Assembly (NCBI GenBank): GCA_009835985.1
Contig: VXWI01000116.1
Span: 1-56,143, forward strand
Length of the DNA: 56,143 bases
DNA from: Acidobacteriota bacterium
GTDB taxonomy: Bacteria; Acidobacteriota; Vicinamibacteria; Marinacidobacterales; Marinacidobacteraceae
Direction of reading: 5' to 3'
In this document: positions 7,867 to 17,200 of the stretch, one piece after another
Layout of the letters: each line of letters starts with the position of its first letter
Numbering within the stretch: position 1 is the first letter of the stretch
The notes under the pieces: generated by a model
What the model was told of the DNA's origin: nothing
Database searches by the model: none
The model's input: only the letters and a program-made list of their open reading frames with translations
Translations under genes and position numbers: made by a program

Positions 7867-7873
7867 CCTTTCC

Positions 7874-9889
7874 TCAGTTCGTGGTGGGGTGGGTGCGGTA
7901 CTTCTCGAACCAGGCGATGACGTTTTCGACCTTCGAGATCAACTGGCTCGGCCGGCGCCCCATGAAGTGCGGCGCGCCCGGCAGCCGGACCACCGCGGTG
8001 TCGATTCCCTGGTACTTAAGCGCGTGGAAGAGCTGGTAGGACTCGGACAGCGGCGTGCGCAGGTCCGCCGCTCCGGTGAGGACCAGCGTCGGCGTCGTCA
8101 CGTTCCCGGCGAGCGACAGCGGCGAGAACTTCCAGTAGGGCTCCGGGTCCTCCCAGGGCAGGCCCTCGTAGCGGCTGTGGTAGTAGCCGTACCAGTTGTC
8201 GGCGGTCAGCGTCTTGCTGATCCAGTTGACGACCGGCTTGGCCGAGACCGCGGCCCGGAACCGGTCCGTCTTCCCGACGATCCAGGCGGTCAGGATGCCG
8301 CCGGCGCTCCCGCCGGTCACGAACAGGTTGTCCTCGTCCACGTAGCCGCGGGCGATCAGCGCGTCGATCCCCGACATGAGGTCGTCGTAGTCCTCGCCCG
8401 GATAGTTGTGGTAGAGCAGATCGCCGAACTCCTCGCCGTAGCTGGTGCTGCCGCGGGGATTGGCGTAGAGCACCACGTATCCGGCGGTGGCGAAGAGCTG
8501 CATCTCCGCCGAGAAGCGGTCGCCGTAGTTGGAGATCGGCCCGCCGTGGATCTCGAGGATCAGCGGATAGCGGCGGCCCGGATCGAAGTCGGGCGGCTTG
8601 ACGATCCACCCCTGGACGGGGTGGCCGTCGAAGGAGGAATCCCACCAGATTTCCTCCACTTCTCCGAGGGTCTTTCCGGCGAACAGGTCCTCGTTGAGCG
8701 CGGTGATCTGCCGGACCGCGCCGCCGCGTGTACCCACGGCCACGTCGCCCGGGTTGTGCGGGCGGCTCTGGTTGAGCGCGAAGGCGCCGGTGGTGGCCAC
8801 GGAGAACGAGCCGCCACCGTAGGGCCGCGCGTACACCGCACCGAGATCACCGGCCAGTTCCTCGACCTCGCCGTCAAGGGTCACGAAACCGACCTTGGAG
8901 TTGCCCTCGTCGTCGTACTGGACGTAGACGCCGCTGCCGTCCGCGGCCCAGACCGGGCTCGACACGCTGCGGTCCAGCCCCGCGCTGAGCGCGCGCAGCC
9001 CGCTCCCGTCCAGGTTCATCACCCAGAGCCGGCTGAGCTGATAGGTCCGCACCCGGTCTTCGTAGCCCACGAAGGCGATCCGTTCCCCGTCGGGGGACAC
9101 GGCCGGGCTGCGGTCCGGACCGTTCCGGTCGGTCAGCGCCCGGATCTCGCCGCCGGCGACCGGGGCGATGTAGAGCTCCGAGTTCCGGAAGTCCCGTTCC
9201 CAGTTCGCATTCCGGTTCGAGGAGAAGACCAGGTGCTCTCCATCCGGTGTCCAGGCGGGGGCGCTCTGGTGCTGGAAGTCCCCGATGGTCACCTGGACCG
9301 GGGTTCCGCCCTCCACGGGCAGGACGAAGATGTGGTGGAAGCCGAAGTCCAGATAACCCACCCCGTCCTGCCGGTTCTTGAAGCGGTCCTCCATGATCGG
9401 CGGGTCAGCCCATTCGGCGCCCGGAGGCGGTTTCGGCGGAGCCACGAGTTGCGGCGGCGGATAGGGAACCAGCATGTGGAAGGCGAGCGACGTGCCGTCG
9501 GGCGACCAGCGGATTCCGCTGGGGGACTCCAGGAGCTGGGTGAGGGTGGCCGTCTCGCCGGTGTCCATCCAGCGCAGGTGGATCTGTCCGCCCCCGGTGT
9601 AGGCGAGCCGGGTGCCGTCCGGTGACCAGCGCGGGGAACCGCCGTCGCCGAGCCGGCGGTGGCCGGAACCGTCGGCGTTCACGATCCACAGTTCGGAGCG
9701 CACCCGGTCGCGCATGATGTCCATCGAGCTGCGCACGTAGACCACCTGGCTCCCGTCCGGCGAGATCTGCGGATCGGCCGCGAACTCGAGCTGGAAGACG
9801 TCCATGGACTCGAACGGTGTCTGGGCGCCGGCGGAGGCGGGGAGGACCAGCGCGGCGGCAAGGGCGAGGACTCTGGTGATCTTGGACAT
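7874..9889 (-). CDS. Secreted S9 family prolyl oligopeptidase / acylaminoacyl-peptidase (copy 2)
   Basis: A 671-residue exported serine peptidase. After a signal peptide (about 1-23, ending ASAGAQ) comes a WD40-like (TolB-type) beta-propeller with repeated SPDG motifs (about 30-400) and a C-terminal alpha/beta-hydrolase domain. The nucleophile lies in GGSAGG (about S528), the acid in GAADLRTP (about D609) and the base in APHFMG (about H641), so the triad is complete. The ATG at 9889 is chosen over upstream starts because the signal peptide begins there and the length then equals that of the neighbouring paralogue. It lies 59 bases downstream of that paralogue and is very similar to it throughout, pointing to a tandem duplication. 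Likely role: degrading short peptides outside the cytoplasm. Confidence 0.9.
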   Translation of the reverse strand: MSKITRVLALAAALVLPASAGAQTPFESMDVFQLEFAADPQISPDGSQVVYVRSSMDIMRDRVRSELWIVNADGSGHRRLGDGGSPRWSPDGTRLAYTGGGQIHLRWMDTGETATLTQLLESPSGIRWSPDGTSLAFHMLVPYPPPQLVAPPKPPPGAEWADPPIMEDRFKNRQDGVGYLDFGFHHIFVLPVEGGTPVQVTIGDFQHQSAPAWTPDGEHLVFSSNRNANWERDFRNSELYIAPVAGGEIRALTDRNGPDRSPAVSPDGERIAFVGYEDRVRTYQLSRLWVMNLDGSGLRALSAGLDRSVSSPVWAADGSGVYVQYDDEGNSKVGFVTLDGEVEELAGDLGAVYARPYGGGSFSVATTGAFALNQSRPHNPGDVAVGTRGGAVRQITALNEDLFAGKTLGEVEEIWWDSSFDGHPVQGWIVKPPDFDPGRRYPLILEIHGGPISNYGDRFSAEMQLFATAGYVVLYANPRGSTSYGEEFGDLLYHNYPGEDYDDLMSGIDALIARGYVDEDNLFVTGGSAGGILTAWIVGKTDRFRAAVSAKPVVNWISKTLTADNWYGYYHSRYEGLPWEDPEPYWKFSPLSLAGNVTTPTLVLTGAADLRTPLSESYQLFHALKYQGIDTAVVRLPGAPHFMGRRPSQLISKVENVIAWFEKYRTHPTTN

Positions 9890-9948
9890 GTGGCGATTCT
9901 CGGGTTGGGGGAAGGGACGGTTTCGCACGGTAGCAGAGGCCCGGGGCA

Positions 9949-11964
9949 TCAGTTTCCGGCGGATGTCCGGTACTTCTCGAACCAGGCGATCTGGTTGGCG
10001 ACCTTCGCGATCAGCTCGCTAGGCCGGCGGCTCATGTTGTGGAAGGCTCCGGGGATGCGTACCACCGCGGTGTCGATCCCGCGGAACTTGAGGGCGTGGA
10101 AAAACTGGTACGACTCCGAGAGGGGCGTCCGCAGATCCAGGGATCCGGTGAGCACCATAGTCGGCGTGGTCACGTTCCCCACCAGCGAGAGCGGCGAGAA
10201 CTTCCAGTAGGGCTCCGGGTCCTCCCAGGGGAGGCCCTCGTAGCGGTTCCCGAAGTAGTTGAACCAGTTGTCCGCGGTGAGCGTCTTGCTGATCCAGTTG
10301 ATGACCGGCTTTTCGGAGACGGCGGCGCGGAAGCGGTCGGTCTTTCCCACGATCCAGGCGGTCATGATCCCGCCGGCGCTGCCCCCGGTGACGAACAGGT
10401 TGTCCTCGTCCACGTAGCCCCGGGCGATCACCGCATCGACCCCGGACATCAGGTCGTCGTAGTCGTTGCCCGGGTAGTTGTGGTAGAGCAGGTCTCCGAA
10501 CTCCTCGCCGTAGCTGGTGCTGCCACGGGGATTCGAGTAGAGGACGACGTAGCCGGCGGCGGCGAACATCTGCATCTCGGCCGAGAAGCGGTCGCCGTAG
10601 TGGGAGATGGGTCCGCCATGGATCTCCAGGATGAACGGGTACTGCCGCCCCGGATCGAAGCCCGGCGGCTTGACGATCCAGCCCTGGACCGGGCGGCCGT
10701 CGAAGGAGGAGTCCCACCAGATCTCCTCGACTTCGCCCAGGGTCCGCTGGCCGAGGAGGTCCTCGTTGAGGGAAGTGATCCGCCGTACCGCTTCACCCGG
10801 TGCGCCGACCGCTACTTCACCCGGCCGATCCGGCCGGCTCTGGTTCAGCGCGAACGCGCCGCTTTGAGCGACGGAGAAGGAACCGCTGCTGTAGGGAAGG
10901 CCGTACGAGGGTCCGCCGACGCTCTCCCCGAGCACCTGGATTTCTCCGTCCAGCGTCGTGAAGGCCACCTTGCGGTTGCCCTCGTCGTCGTACTGGAAGT
11001 AGATGCGGTGCCCGTCCGCGGCCCACACCGGATCGGCGACGCTCCGGTCGAGGCTGGCCGTCACATCGCGCCGGCCGCTTCCGTCGAGGTTCATGACCTG
11101 GAGTCGCCGGACCTGATAGGTGCGCAACCGGTCCTCGTTTCCGACGAACGCGATCTGGCTACCGTCAGGAGACACGGCGGGGCTGTGGTCCGGCCCGTTC
11201 CGATCGGTCAGCGCCCGGATCTCCCCACCGGAGGCCGGCGCGATGTAGACCTCCGAATTCCGGTAGTCGGTTTCCCACTTCTCGTTCCGGTTCGAGGAAA
11301 AGACCAGGTGCTCGCCATCCGGTGTCCAGGCCGCCGGAGTCTGGTGCTGGAAGTCACCCGTCGTCACCTGGACCGGAGTCCCGCCCTCCACGGAGAGCAC
11401 GAAGATGTGGTTGAAGCCGAAATCGAGATACCCGATCCCGTCCTGCCTGCTCTTGAAGCGGTCCTCCATGATCGGCGGGTCGGCCCATTCGGCCCCCGGC
11501 GGCGGTTTGGGAGGCGCAACGAGCTGGGGTGGGGGATAGGGAACCAGCATGTTGAACGCGATCCGGTCCCCGCCCGGCGACCAGCGAAGACCGCTGGGCG
11601 ATTCGAGAAGCTGGGTGAGGGTCGCGGTTTCCCCCGTATCCATCCAGCGCAGGTGGATCTGGCCGTCCGCGACGTAGGCGATGCGGGTGCCGTCCGGCGA
11701 CCAGCGGGGAGCGGCGCCGGCGCTCAGCCGGCGGTGGCCGGACCCGTCGGCGTTCACGATCCACAGCTCGGTGCGCTGCCGGTCGGTCATGATGTCCATG
11801 GAAGTGCGGACGTAGACGACCCGCGTTCCGTCGGGCGAGATCTGCGGTTCCACCGCGAACTCGAGCTGGAACACATCCATCGGCTGGAACGCCGTTTGTG
11901 CCGTCGCAGCGGCCGGGAGGGTCAGCGCCGCGGCGAGGGCGGCAATTGCGGTTGTCCTGAGCAT
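9949..11964 (-). CDS. Secreted S9 family prolyl oligopeptidase / acylaminoacyl-peptidase (copy 1)
   Basis: A 671-residue paralogue of the next gene downstream, with the same order: signal peptide (about 1-22, ending ATAQ), TolB-like propeller with SPDG motifs, and an alpha/beta-hydrolase domain with GGSAGG (about S529), GSLDLRTP (about D610) and AFHNMS (about H642). The catalytic triad is intact. The two copies differ mainly near the His loop and along the propeller (blade variants), which could change substrate access. It is the first gene of the minus-strand run that continues through the second S9 gene, the HupE-type gene and two propeller genes. The 130-base gap to the divergent aldehyde dehydrogenase gene should hold its promoter, but no clear box was picked out. 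Confidence 0.9.
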   Translation of the reverse strand: MLRTTAIAALAAALTLPAAATAQTAFQPMDVFQLEFAVEPQISPDGTRVVYVRTSMDIMTDRQRTELWIVNADGSGHRRLSAGAAPRWSPDGTRIAYVADGQIHLRWMDTGETATLTQLLESPSGLRWSPGGDRIAFNMLVPYPPPQLVAPPKPPPGAEWADPPIMEDRFKSRQDGIGYLDFGFNHIFVLSVEGGTPVQVTTGDFQHQTPAAWTPDGEHLVFSSNRNEKWETDYRNSEVYIAPASGGEIRALTDRNGPDHSPAVSPDGSQIAFVGNEDRLRTYQVRRLQVMNLDGSGRRDVTASLDRSVADPVWAADGHRIYFQYDDEGNRKVAFTTLDGEIQVLGESVGGPSYGLPYSSGSFSVAQSGAFALNQSRPDRPGEVAVGAPGEAVRRITSLNEDLLGQRTLGEVEEIWWDSSFDGRPVQGWIVKPPGFDPGRQYPFILEIHGGPISHYGDRFSAEMQMFAAAGYVVLYSNPRGSTSYGEEFGDLLYHNYPGNDYDDLMSGVDAVIARGYVDEDNLFVTGGSAGGIMTAWIVGKTDRFRAAVSEKPVINWISKTLTADNWFNYFGNRYEGLPWEDPEPYWKFSPLSLVGNVTTPTMVLTGSLDLRTPLSESYQFFHALKFRGIDTAVVRIPGAFHNMSRRPSELIAKVANQIAWFEKYRTSAGN

Positions 11965-12094
11965 TGGGAGGCTCCTAGATTCGGGGACCGGACGGCCCGC
12001 GAAGGTACCAGCCAGGCCCGCGGGACGCCATTGAGGTAGCCCCCGGCACGCTCTTGCGCCCGCCTGGCGCTCCCCGGCTACACTCCGTCGCCCT

Positions 12095-13516
12095 GTGATC
12101 CGAGTTCCCGTTCTTCGCTGGGGAAAGCCCTACCGGAGCCTCGAGACGACGACGGTTTCTCACTTCCTGACCGGCGAGCCGATCGCCGAGGTGGACCAGG
12201 CGACCGGGGGGATCGTCAAGCGGGACCTGCGCCGCGCCGGCCGCGCCCGGGCCGCGCTCCGGGAGATCCCGATTCGGGAGCTGCTGGCGCGGATCAGGGA
12301 GGCCGCCCGGCTCTACATGGAGTCCGAGCTGCCCCTCGGGGAGGGGGTCCAGACGCCCGACGACTTCGTCCATTCCCAGTCGGCCACCACCGGGCTCCCC
12401 GAGGCCATGTGCCGGGCGAACATGGAGAAGAACCGCTTCGTGCTCGAACGGATGGACCAGGTCCTGGACGCCCTGACCCGCGGCCTCGACCTCGAGGTCC
12501 TGTCGGCCGGCCACGGGATCGAGGAGCGGGGCGTCCCGATCTCCTACCAGGCGCAGACCCCGGTGCTCGCCTGCGTACTACCGTCGAATTCCCCGGGCGT
12601 CCACACCCTCTGGCTACCGGTGATCCCGCTGCAGATCGGCCTGGTCCTCAAGCCGGGTCCGGAGGAGCCCTGGACGCCCTACCGGATGGCGGAGGCGTTC
12701 TTCGCGGCCGGGATTCCCCGGGAAGCGATCGCCGTCTATCCGGGCGGCGCCGAAGTGGGCGCGGCCGTCGTCGAAGCGGCCCCCAAGACACTCATCTTCG
12801 GGAGCCGGGCGACCGTCGAGCGGTATCGCAGCAACCCGTCGGTCCGGGTCCACGGCCCCGGGTTCTCCAAGATCCTCCTGGGGGACGACATCGTCGACCG
12901 CTGGGAAGACCACCTGGAGGTCCTTTTCGAGAGCGTCTTCCTGAACAGCGGCCGAAGCTGCATCTCCTGCTCGGGGATCTGGGCTTCCCGGCACACGGAG
13001 GAGATCGCCGCCGCCCTCGCGGAGCGGCTCGCTCCGGTGGCGCCCCGGCCCCCGCAGGATCCCGAGAGCGCGCTTGCCGCCTTCACGGTGCCCGGGATGG
13101 CCGAAGCCATCGACCGGGACATCGAGGAACGGCTCGGCGGCGGGGGAGCCTCCGATCTCACCGCGCCTCTGCGGGACGGTCCGCGTCTCGCGCAGCAGGG
13201 GCGCGCCTCCTGGCTCCGGCCGACGGTCGTGCACTGCGACAGTCCCGAAGCCGCCGTGGCCAACGTGGAATACATGTTCCCGTTCGTCTCGGTGGTGCGC
13301 TGCCCGCAGGAAGAGATGCTGAGGCACATCGGGGACACCCTGGTGGCGACCGCCATTACGGAAGACGCCGCCTTCCGGGCCGACCTGCTGGAGACGACTT
13401 CGATCGACCGCCTGAACTTCGGGCCGATTCCGACGACGCGGCTCAACTGGCTGCAGCCGCACGAGGGCAACATCCTGGATGTGCTCTATCGCGCCCGGGC
13501 GTTCCAGCACGCCTGA
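12095..13516 (+). CDS. Atypical aldehyde dehydrogenase superfamily protein
   Basis: A 473-residue cytoplasmic protein starting at GTG. The Rossmann and catalytic parts of the aldehyde dehydrogenase superfamily are visible: PSNSPG (about N165), the cofactor-binding lysine in LKPGPEEPWTPY (about K186), and a catalytic cysteine within NSGRSCISCSG (C289 or C292). The usual E-L-G-G glutamate (general base) is not apparent; GPGFSKILLGDD stands in its place. Loss of that glutamate is characteristic of CoA-acylating members, so a CoA-dependent aldehyde dehydrogenase or acyl reductase role is possible. The first 60 residues contain an R/E-rich extension. It is followed six bases later by an ABC transporter ATPase gene, suggesting an operon of unclear purpose. 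Confidence 0.75.
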   Translation: MIRVPVLRWGKPYRSLETTTVSHFLTGEPIAEVDQATGGIVKRDLRRAGRARAALREIPIRELLARIREAARLYMESELPLGEGVQTPDDFVHSQSATTGLPEAMCRANMEKNRFVLERMDQVLDALTRGLDLEVLSAGHGIEERGVPISYQAQTPVLACVLPSNSPGVHTLWLPVIPLQIGLVLKPGPEEPWTPYRMAEAFFAAGIPREAIAVYPGGAEVGAAVVEAAPKTLIFGSRATVERYRSNPSVRVHGPGFSKILLGDDIVDRWEDHLEVLFESVFLNSGRSCISCSGIWASRHTEEIAAALAERLAPVAPRPPQDPESALAAFTVPGMAEAIDRDIEERLGGGGASDLTAPLRDGPRLAQQGRASWLRPTVVHCDSPEAAVANVEYMFPFVSVVRCPQEEMLRHIGDTLVATAITEDAAFRADLLETTSIDRLNFGPIPTTRLNWLQPHEGNILDVLYRARAFQHA

Positions 13517-13522
13517 TTCGCG

Positions 13523-14203
13523 TTGACCACACCCACGGGCCTCGAAGTCAACGGTCTCGTCAAGGACTACCCGGCGCCGGCCGGATTCCTGCGGGTTCTC
13601 GACGGAGTGGACCTGAGCCTCCGGCCCGGAGAAACCGCCTCGGTGATGGGCGTCTCCGGCTGTGGCAAGAGCACGCTGCTCTTCCTGCTCGGCGCGATCG
13701 AGATCCCCTCCGACGGGGTGGTCCGGCTCGACGGGGTGGACCCTCATGAACTCTCCGCCGACGAGCAGGCCCGGTTCCGCCGCGACCGGGTCGGTTTCGT
13801 GTTCCAGGATCACTGCCTCCTGCCGCAGTGCACGGCCCTCGAGAACGTGCTTGCGCCCACGCTTCCGGACCCGCGCGCGGACGACCGCCCACGGGCGGCC
13901 GCCCTCCTCGACCGGGTAGGACTGTCCGGGCGGGTGGACCACCTGCCGGGGGAACTCTCGGGAGGAGAGAAGCAACGGGTCGCGATCGCGCGCGCCCTGG
14001 TCCGGGCCCCGCGTCTCCTGCTCTGCGACGAGCCCACCGGGAACCTGGACGGCGAGTCCGCGGCGGGGGTCGCCGACCTCCTGCTCGAGGCGGGGGCCCT
14101 CGACGAGGGCCGCATCGTTGTCCTGGTCACCCACGATGCGGAGCTCGGCAGCCGGTTTCCAAAGCGCTACCGGATGACCCAGGGGCGTCTCTCCGCAGGC
14201 TAA
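13523..14203 (+). CDS. ABC transporter ATP-binding protein, LolD/MacB type
   Basis: A 226-residue ATPase. The Walker A is GVSGCGKST (43-51), the Q-loop VFQDHCLLPQ, the signature LSGGEKQRVAIARA, the Walker B LLLCDEPTGNLD and the H-loop VTHD. The D-E-P-T-G-N-L-D Walker B and the short length are typical of the LolD/MacB/FtsE group, which powers mechanotransmission or lipoprotein release rather than classical import. The first C of the Walker A (GVSGCGKS) is a common variant. It starts at TTG six bases after the aldehyde dehydrogenase and is followed seven bases later by a FtsX-type permease, its obvious partner. Confidence 0.9.
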   Translation: MTTPTGLEVNGLVKDYPAPAGFLRVLDGVDLSLRPGETASVMGVSGCGKSTLLFLLGAIEIPSDGVVRLDGVDPHELSADEQARFRRDRVGFVFQDHCLLPQCTALENVLAPTLPDPRADDRPRAAALLDRVGLSGRVDHLPGELSGGEKQRVAIARALVRAPRLLLCDEPTGNLDGESAAGVADLLLEAGALDEGRIVVLVTHDAELGSRFPKRYRMTQGRLSAG

Positions 14204-14210
14204 GGACCGC

Positions 14211-17200
14211 ATGGCCACCGCATTCGGGGTAGTCCAGTTCGCCGGGCGCGGTCTCCGGCACTACCGCCGCGAACACCTCCTGGTCGCCGCCGCCACCGCC
14301 GTCGCGGTCGCTGTGCTCGTCGGAGCATTGGTGGTCGGGGATTCCGTCCGGGGCAGCCTGCGGGCGGCCTTCACCGAGCGCCTCGGGGCTACCGACTACG
14401 CGGTCCTCCCGCTGCACCCCTTCTCGGACGACCCCGACTCCGGCCTCGCGGCCCGGCTGGGTGCGCGCGACGACTACCGGGAACGGTTCGACCCCGCGGT
14501 GCCCGTCTACCGGCTGTCGGGCACCGTGGCCGCTCCCGACGGCCGGACGGTCCCGGCGACGATCTTCGGGGTGGATGCGCGCTATTTCACGTTCCACGGG
14601 CTCGAAGACGTGATCGAGCCGGGGACCGTCCGCATCAGCAGCGGTCTCCGGCGCCTCGGCTTCGTTCCCGGCGACGGGCTGCTGGTCGGGATCGGGGGAC
14701 ACGAGGAGATCGCCGCGGCGTCCCTCTTCGGCGAGAAGGACGACGCCGGAATCACGGTTCGGCGCCAGGTGGCAGCCTGGCCGAACCCGGCGCCGGGGGT
14801 GGGCTCGGGTGATTTCGCACTCTTCCCGGAGCAGGGAGCCTCCCGCGCGGTGTTCCTGCCGCTGGACGACCTGCGCCGGGTGGTCGATGCGTCCGGCGCC
14901 GGCAGGGAGTCCCGCCCCGTCCCGCGGGCGAACGCTCTGCTGGTCCGCGCCTCCGGAGCGGAGAGCGGAGGAACTGAGGACGAGACCGCGGCGTTGGCGG
15001 CCGTCCTCGCCGAGAGCAGCACCCTCGACGACCGCGGCCTGAGCCTGACCCGGGCAGCCGGGGGCGGACTGGTCCTCGAGAGCCGCAGCCTGGTGCTTTC
15101 GGACGGGGTGGTCGAAGGGGCGCTGGCCGGGGCCGAGCGGATGGGAATCGCCGCCGCCCCCGTCCTGACCTATCTGGCCACCTCCATCCGGTCCGCCGAT
15201 CGGGAGACCCCGTATTCGCTGGTCAGCGGGATCCCGACCGCGCTGCTCCCGGAGCACCGGCGGGAGGACGGCGAGAACGTCCTGCACCCGGGGCCCTGGC
15301 TTGCCGACGACCTGGCGCTCGATCCGGGCGACCGGCTCGACCTCTCGTTTCTTGTCTGGGAGGAGCAGGGCCGCTTTCACTCCGAGACGGCACCATTCGT
15401 GGCCGGACCGGCGGTTCCGGAAGACGCGCTGTTCACGGACCAAACCCTGGCGCCCGAGTTCCCGGGATTGAGCGACTCGGCCCGGATGGGAGACTGGGAC
15501 CCACCTTTCCCGGTGGACCTGAGCCGCATTCGGGAGCGCGACGAGCTGTATTGGGAGGAGTTCCGGACCCTGCCCAAGGCGTTCGTCCCCCTTCCGGTAG
15601 CGGAGCGGCTTTGGACGATGCGGCAGGGAAGCGCCACCTCGGTCCGCCTCGTACCGGGGGAAGCGGGTCCGGGCGAACCCGAGCTCTCGAGTGCACTCCT
15701 CGCGGCCCTCCCCCCGGAGGACTTCGGCCTCGTGCCGCTGCCGGTCCGCCAGCAGGGTCTCGAGGCTTCTCGGGGGGCCACGGACTTCGGGCTCTACTTT
15801 CTCTACTTCTCGTACTTCCTGTTGGTGTCCGCGTTCGTGCTGCTGGCGCTCCTCTACCGGCTGGGGGTGGAACGCCGGCTCCGGGAGATCGGCATGCTGC
15901 TCGCGTGCGGGTGGTCTCCGCGCCGCGTTTCCCGAAGCCTGCTGCTGGAGGCCGCCGTGGTCGCGGGTGTTGGTGCGGCTGTTGGGGCGTTCGTTGGGAT
16001 CGGCTACGCCACCGGGATGATCGGCCTGCTCTCCGGCGTCTGGGAGGGCGCGGTGGCCGGGACGCTCGCAACGGATTCCGGTGCTGAAAGCGCGACGACG
16101 GCGCTCGGGGTGTCCGTGAGGTGGTCCTCGGTAGCCGCCGGCGGCTGGTCGGGAATCGTGATGGCCATGGGGGCGGCCTGGTGGACCGTGAGGAAACTCG
16201 TCCGGTGTTCGCCGCGCAGCCTCCTGGCCGGAAGACCGGCGGGAGAACTCGCGGGTTGGCCCGGTCTGGCGCCCGCGCGTTCCCCCGGGGCGGGCGCCCG
16301 GCGCTGGGCCGTCGTCACCGGAGCAGCCGGGCTGGTGCTGCTCGGGCTCGGAGTCGTGGAGGCGATTCCCGAGGCCGGTGGCTTCTTCGGGGCGGGGGCG
16401 GCGCTCCTCCTGACGGCATTCCTGGCGGCGTGGTCGCGCCTGAAGCGTCTGGCCGACCCGGGACGGCGCGCGGCTACCGGGCAGGGAAGTGGGGGCCTGC
16501 GCGGGCTCGCCTTCCGCGCCACCACCTTCCGGCCCGGCCGCAGTCTCGCCGCCATGGTCCTCGTGGCCTTCGCCGCGTTCACCCTCGTGGCGGTCGAGGC
16601 GTTCCGGAAACGCTCCGATCCCGGCGTCCTCCCGGCGGGCGTCGGGGGCTTCGTCTCCATCACCGAGACCGTCTTCGGCTCGCCTTGGGATCCGCGGGAC
16701 CCCGAGGGGTCCGAGGCGCTGTACCTCCCGCCCGAGGACATCGGGCTCCGCATCCAGCCGCTCCGGCTGGCCGGCGACGAGGATGCGAGCTGTCTGAATC
16801 TGTACCGGCCTGCGCGGCCCCGCGTCATCGGCATCCCCCAGGAACTCGCCGAAGAGAACCGGTTCCCGTTCGCCGCCCACCTGGGCGAGAGCCCCCAGGA
16901 AACCGGGAATCCCTGGCGCCTCCTCTGGCGGGACCGCGATGCGGGCGCCCCGATCCCGGTCATCGGGGACCAGAACTCGATGACCTACGTGCTCAAGTGG
17001 CCGGTGGGCGAGGAGCGCGAGTTCCCCATCGGGGAGGGGGGTGCGCCGGTCCGCCTGCGGCTCGTCGGCACGCTCTGGGACAGCGTCTTCCAGGGCGAAC
17101 TGCTGATGGCGGAGGAGGATCTGCTCGAGACCCTGCCGGTTTCGGAAGGCTACCGGCTCTTCCTCACCGCGTGGGAAGAGCCCCCCGAGGGCGAAGAAGC

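Noticed and set aside
14127-16880. A 917-codon minus-strand open frame opposite the ABC permease
   Set aside because: No conserved motif; the plus-strand permease has continuous FtsX-type membrane spans.
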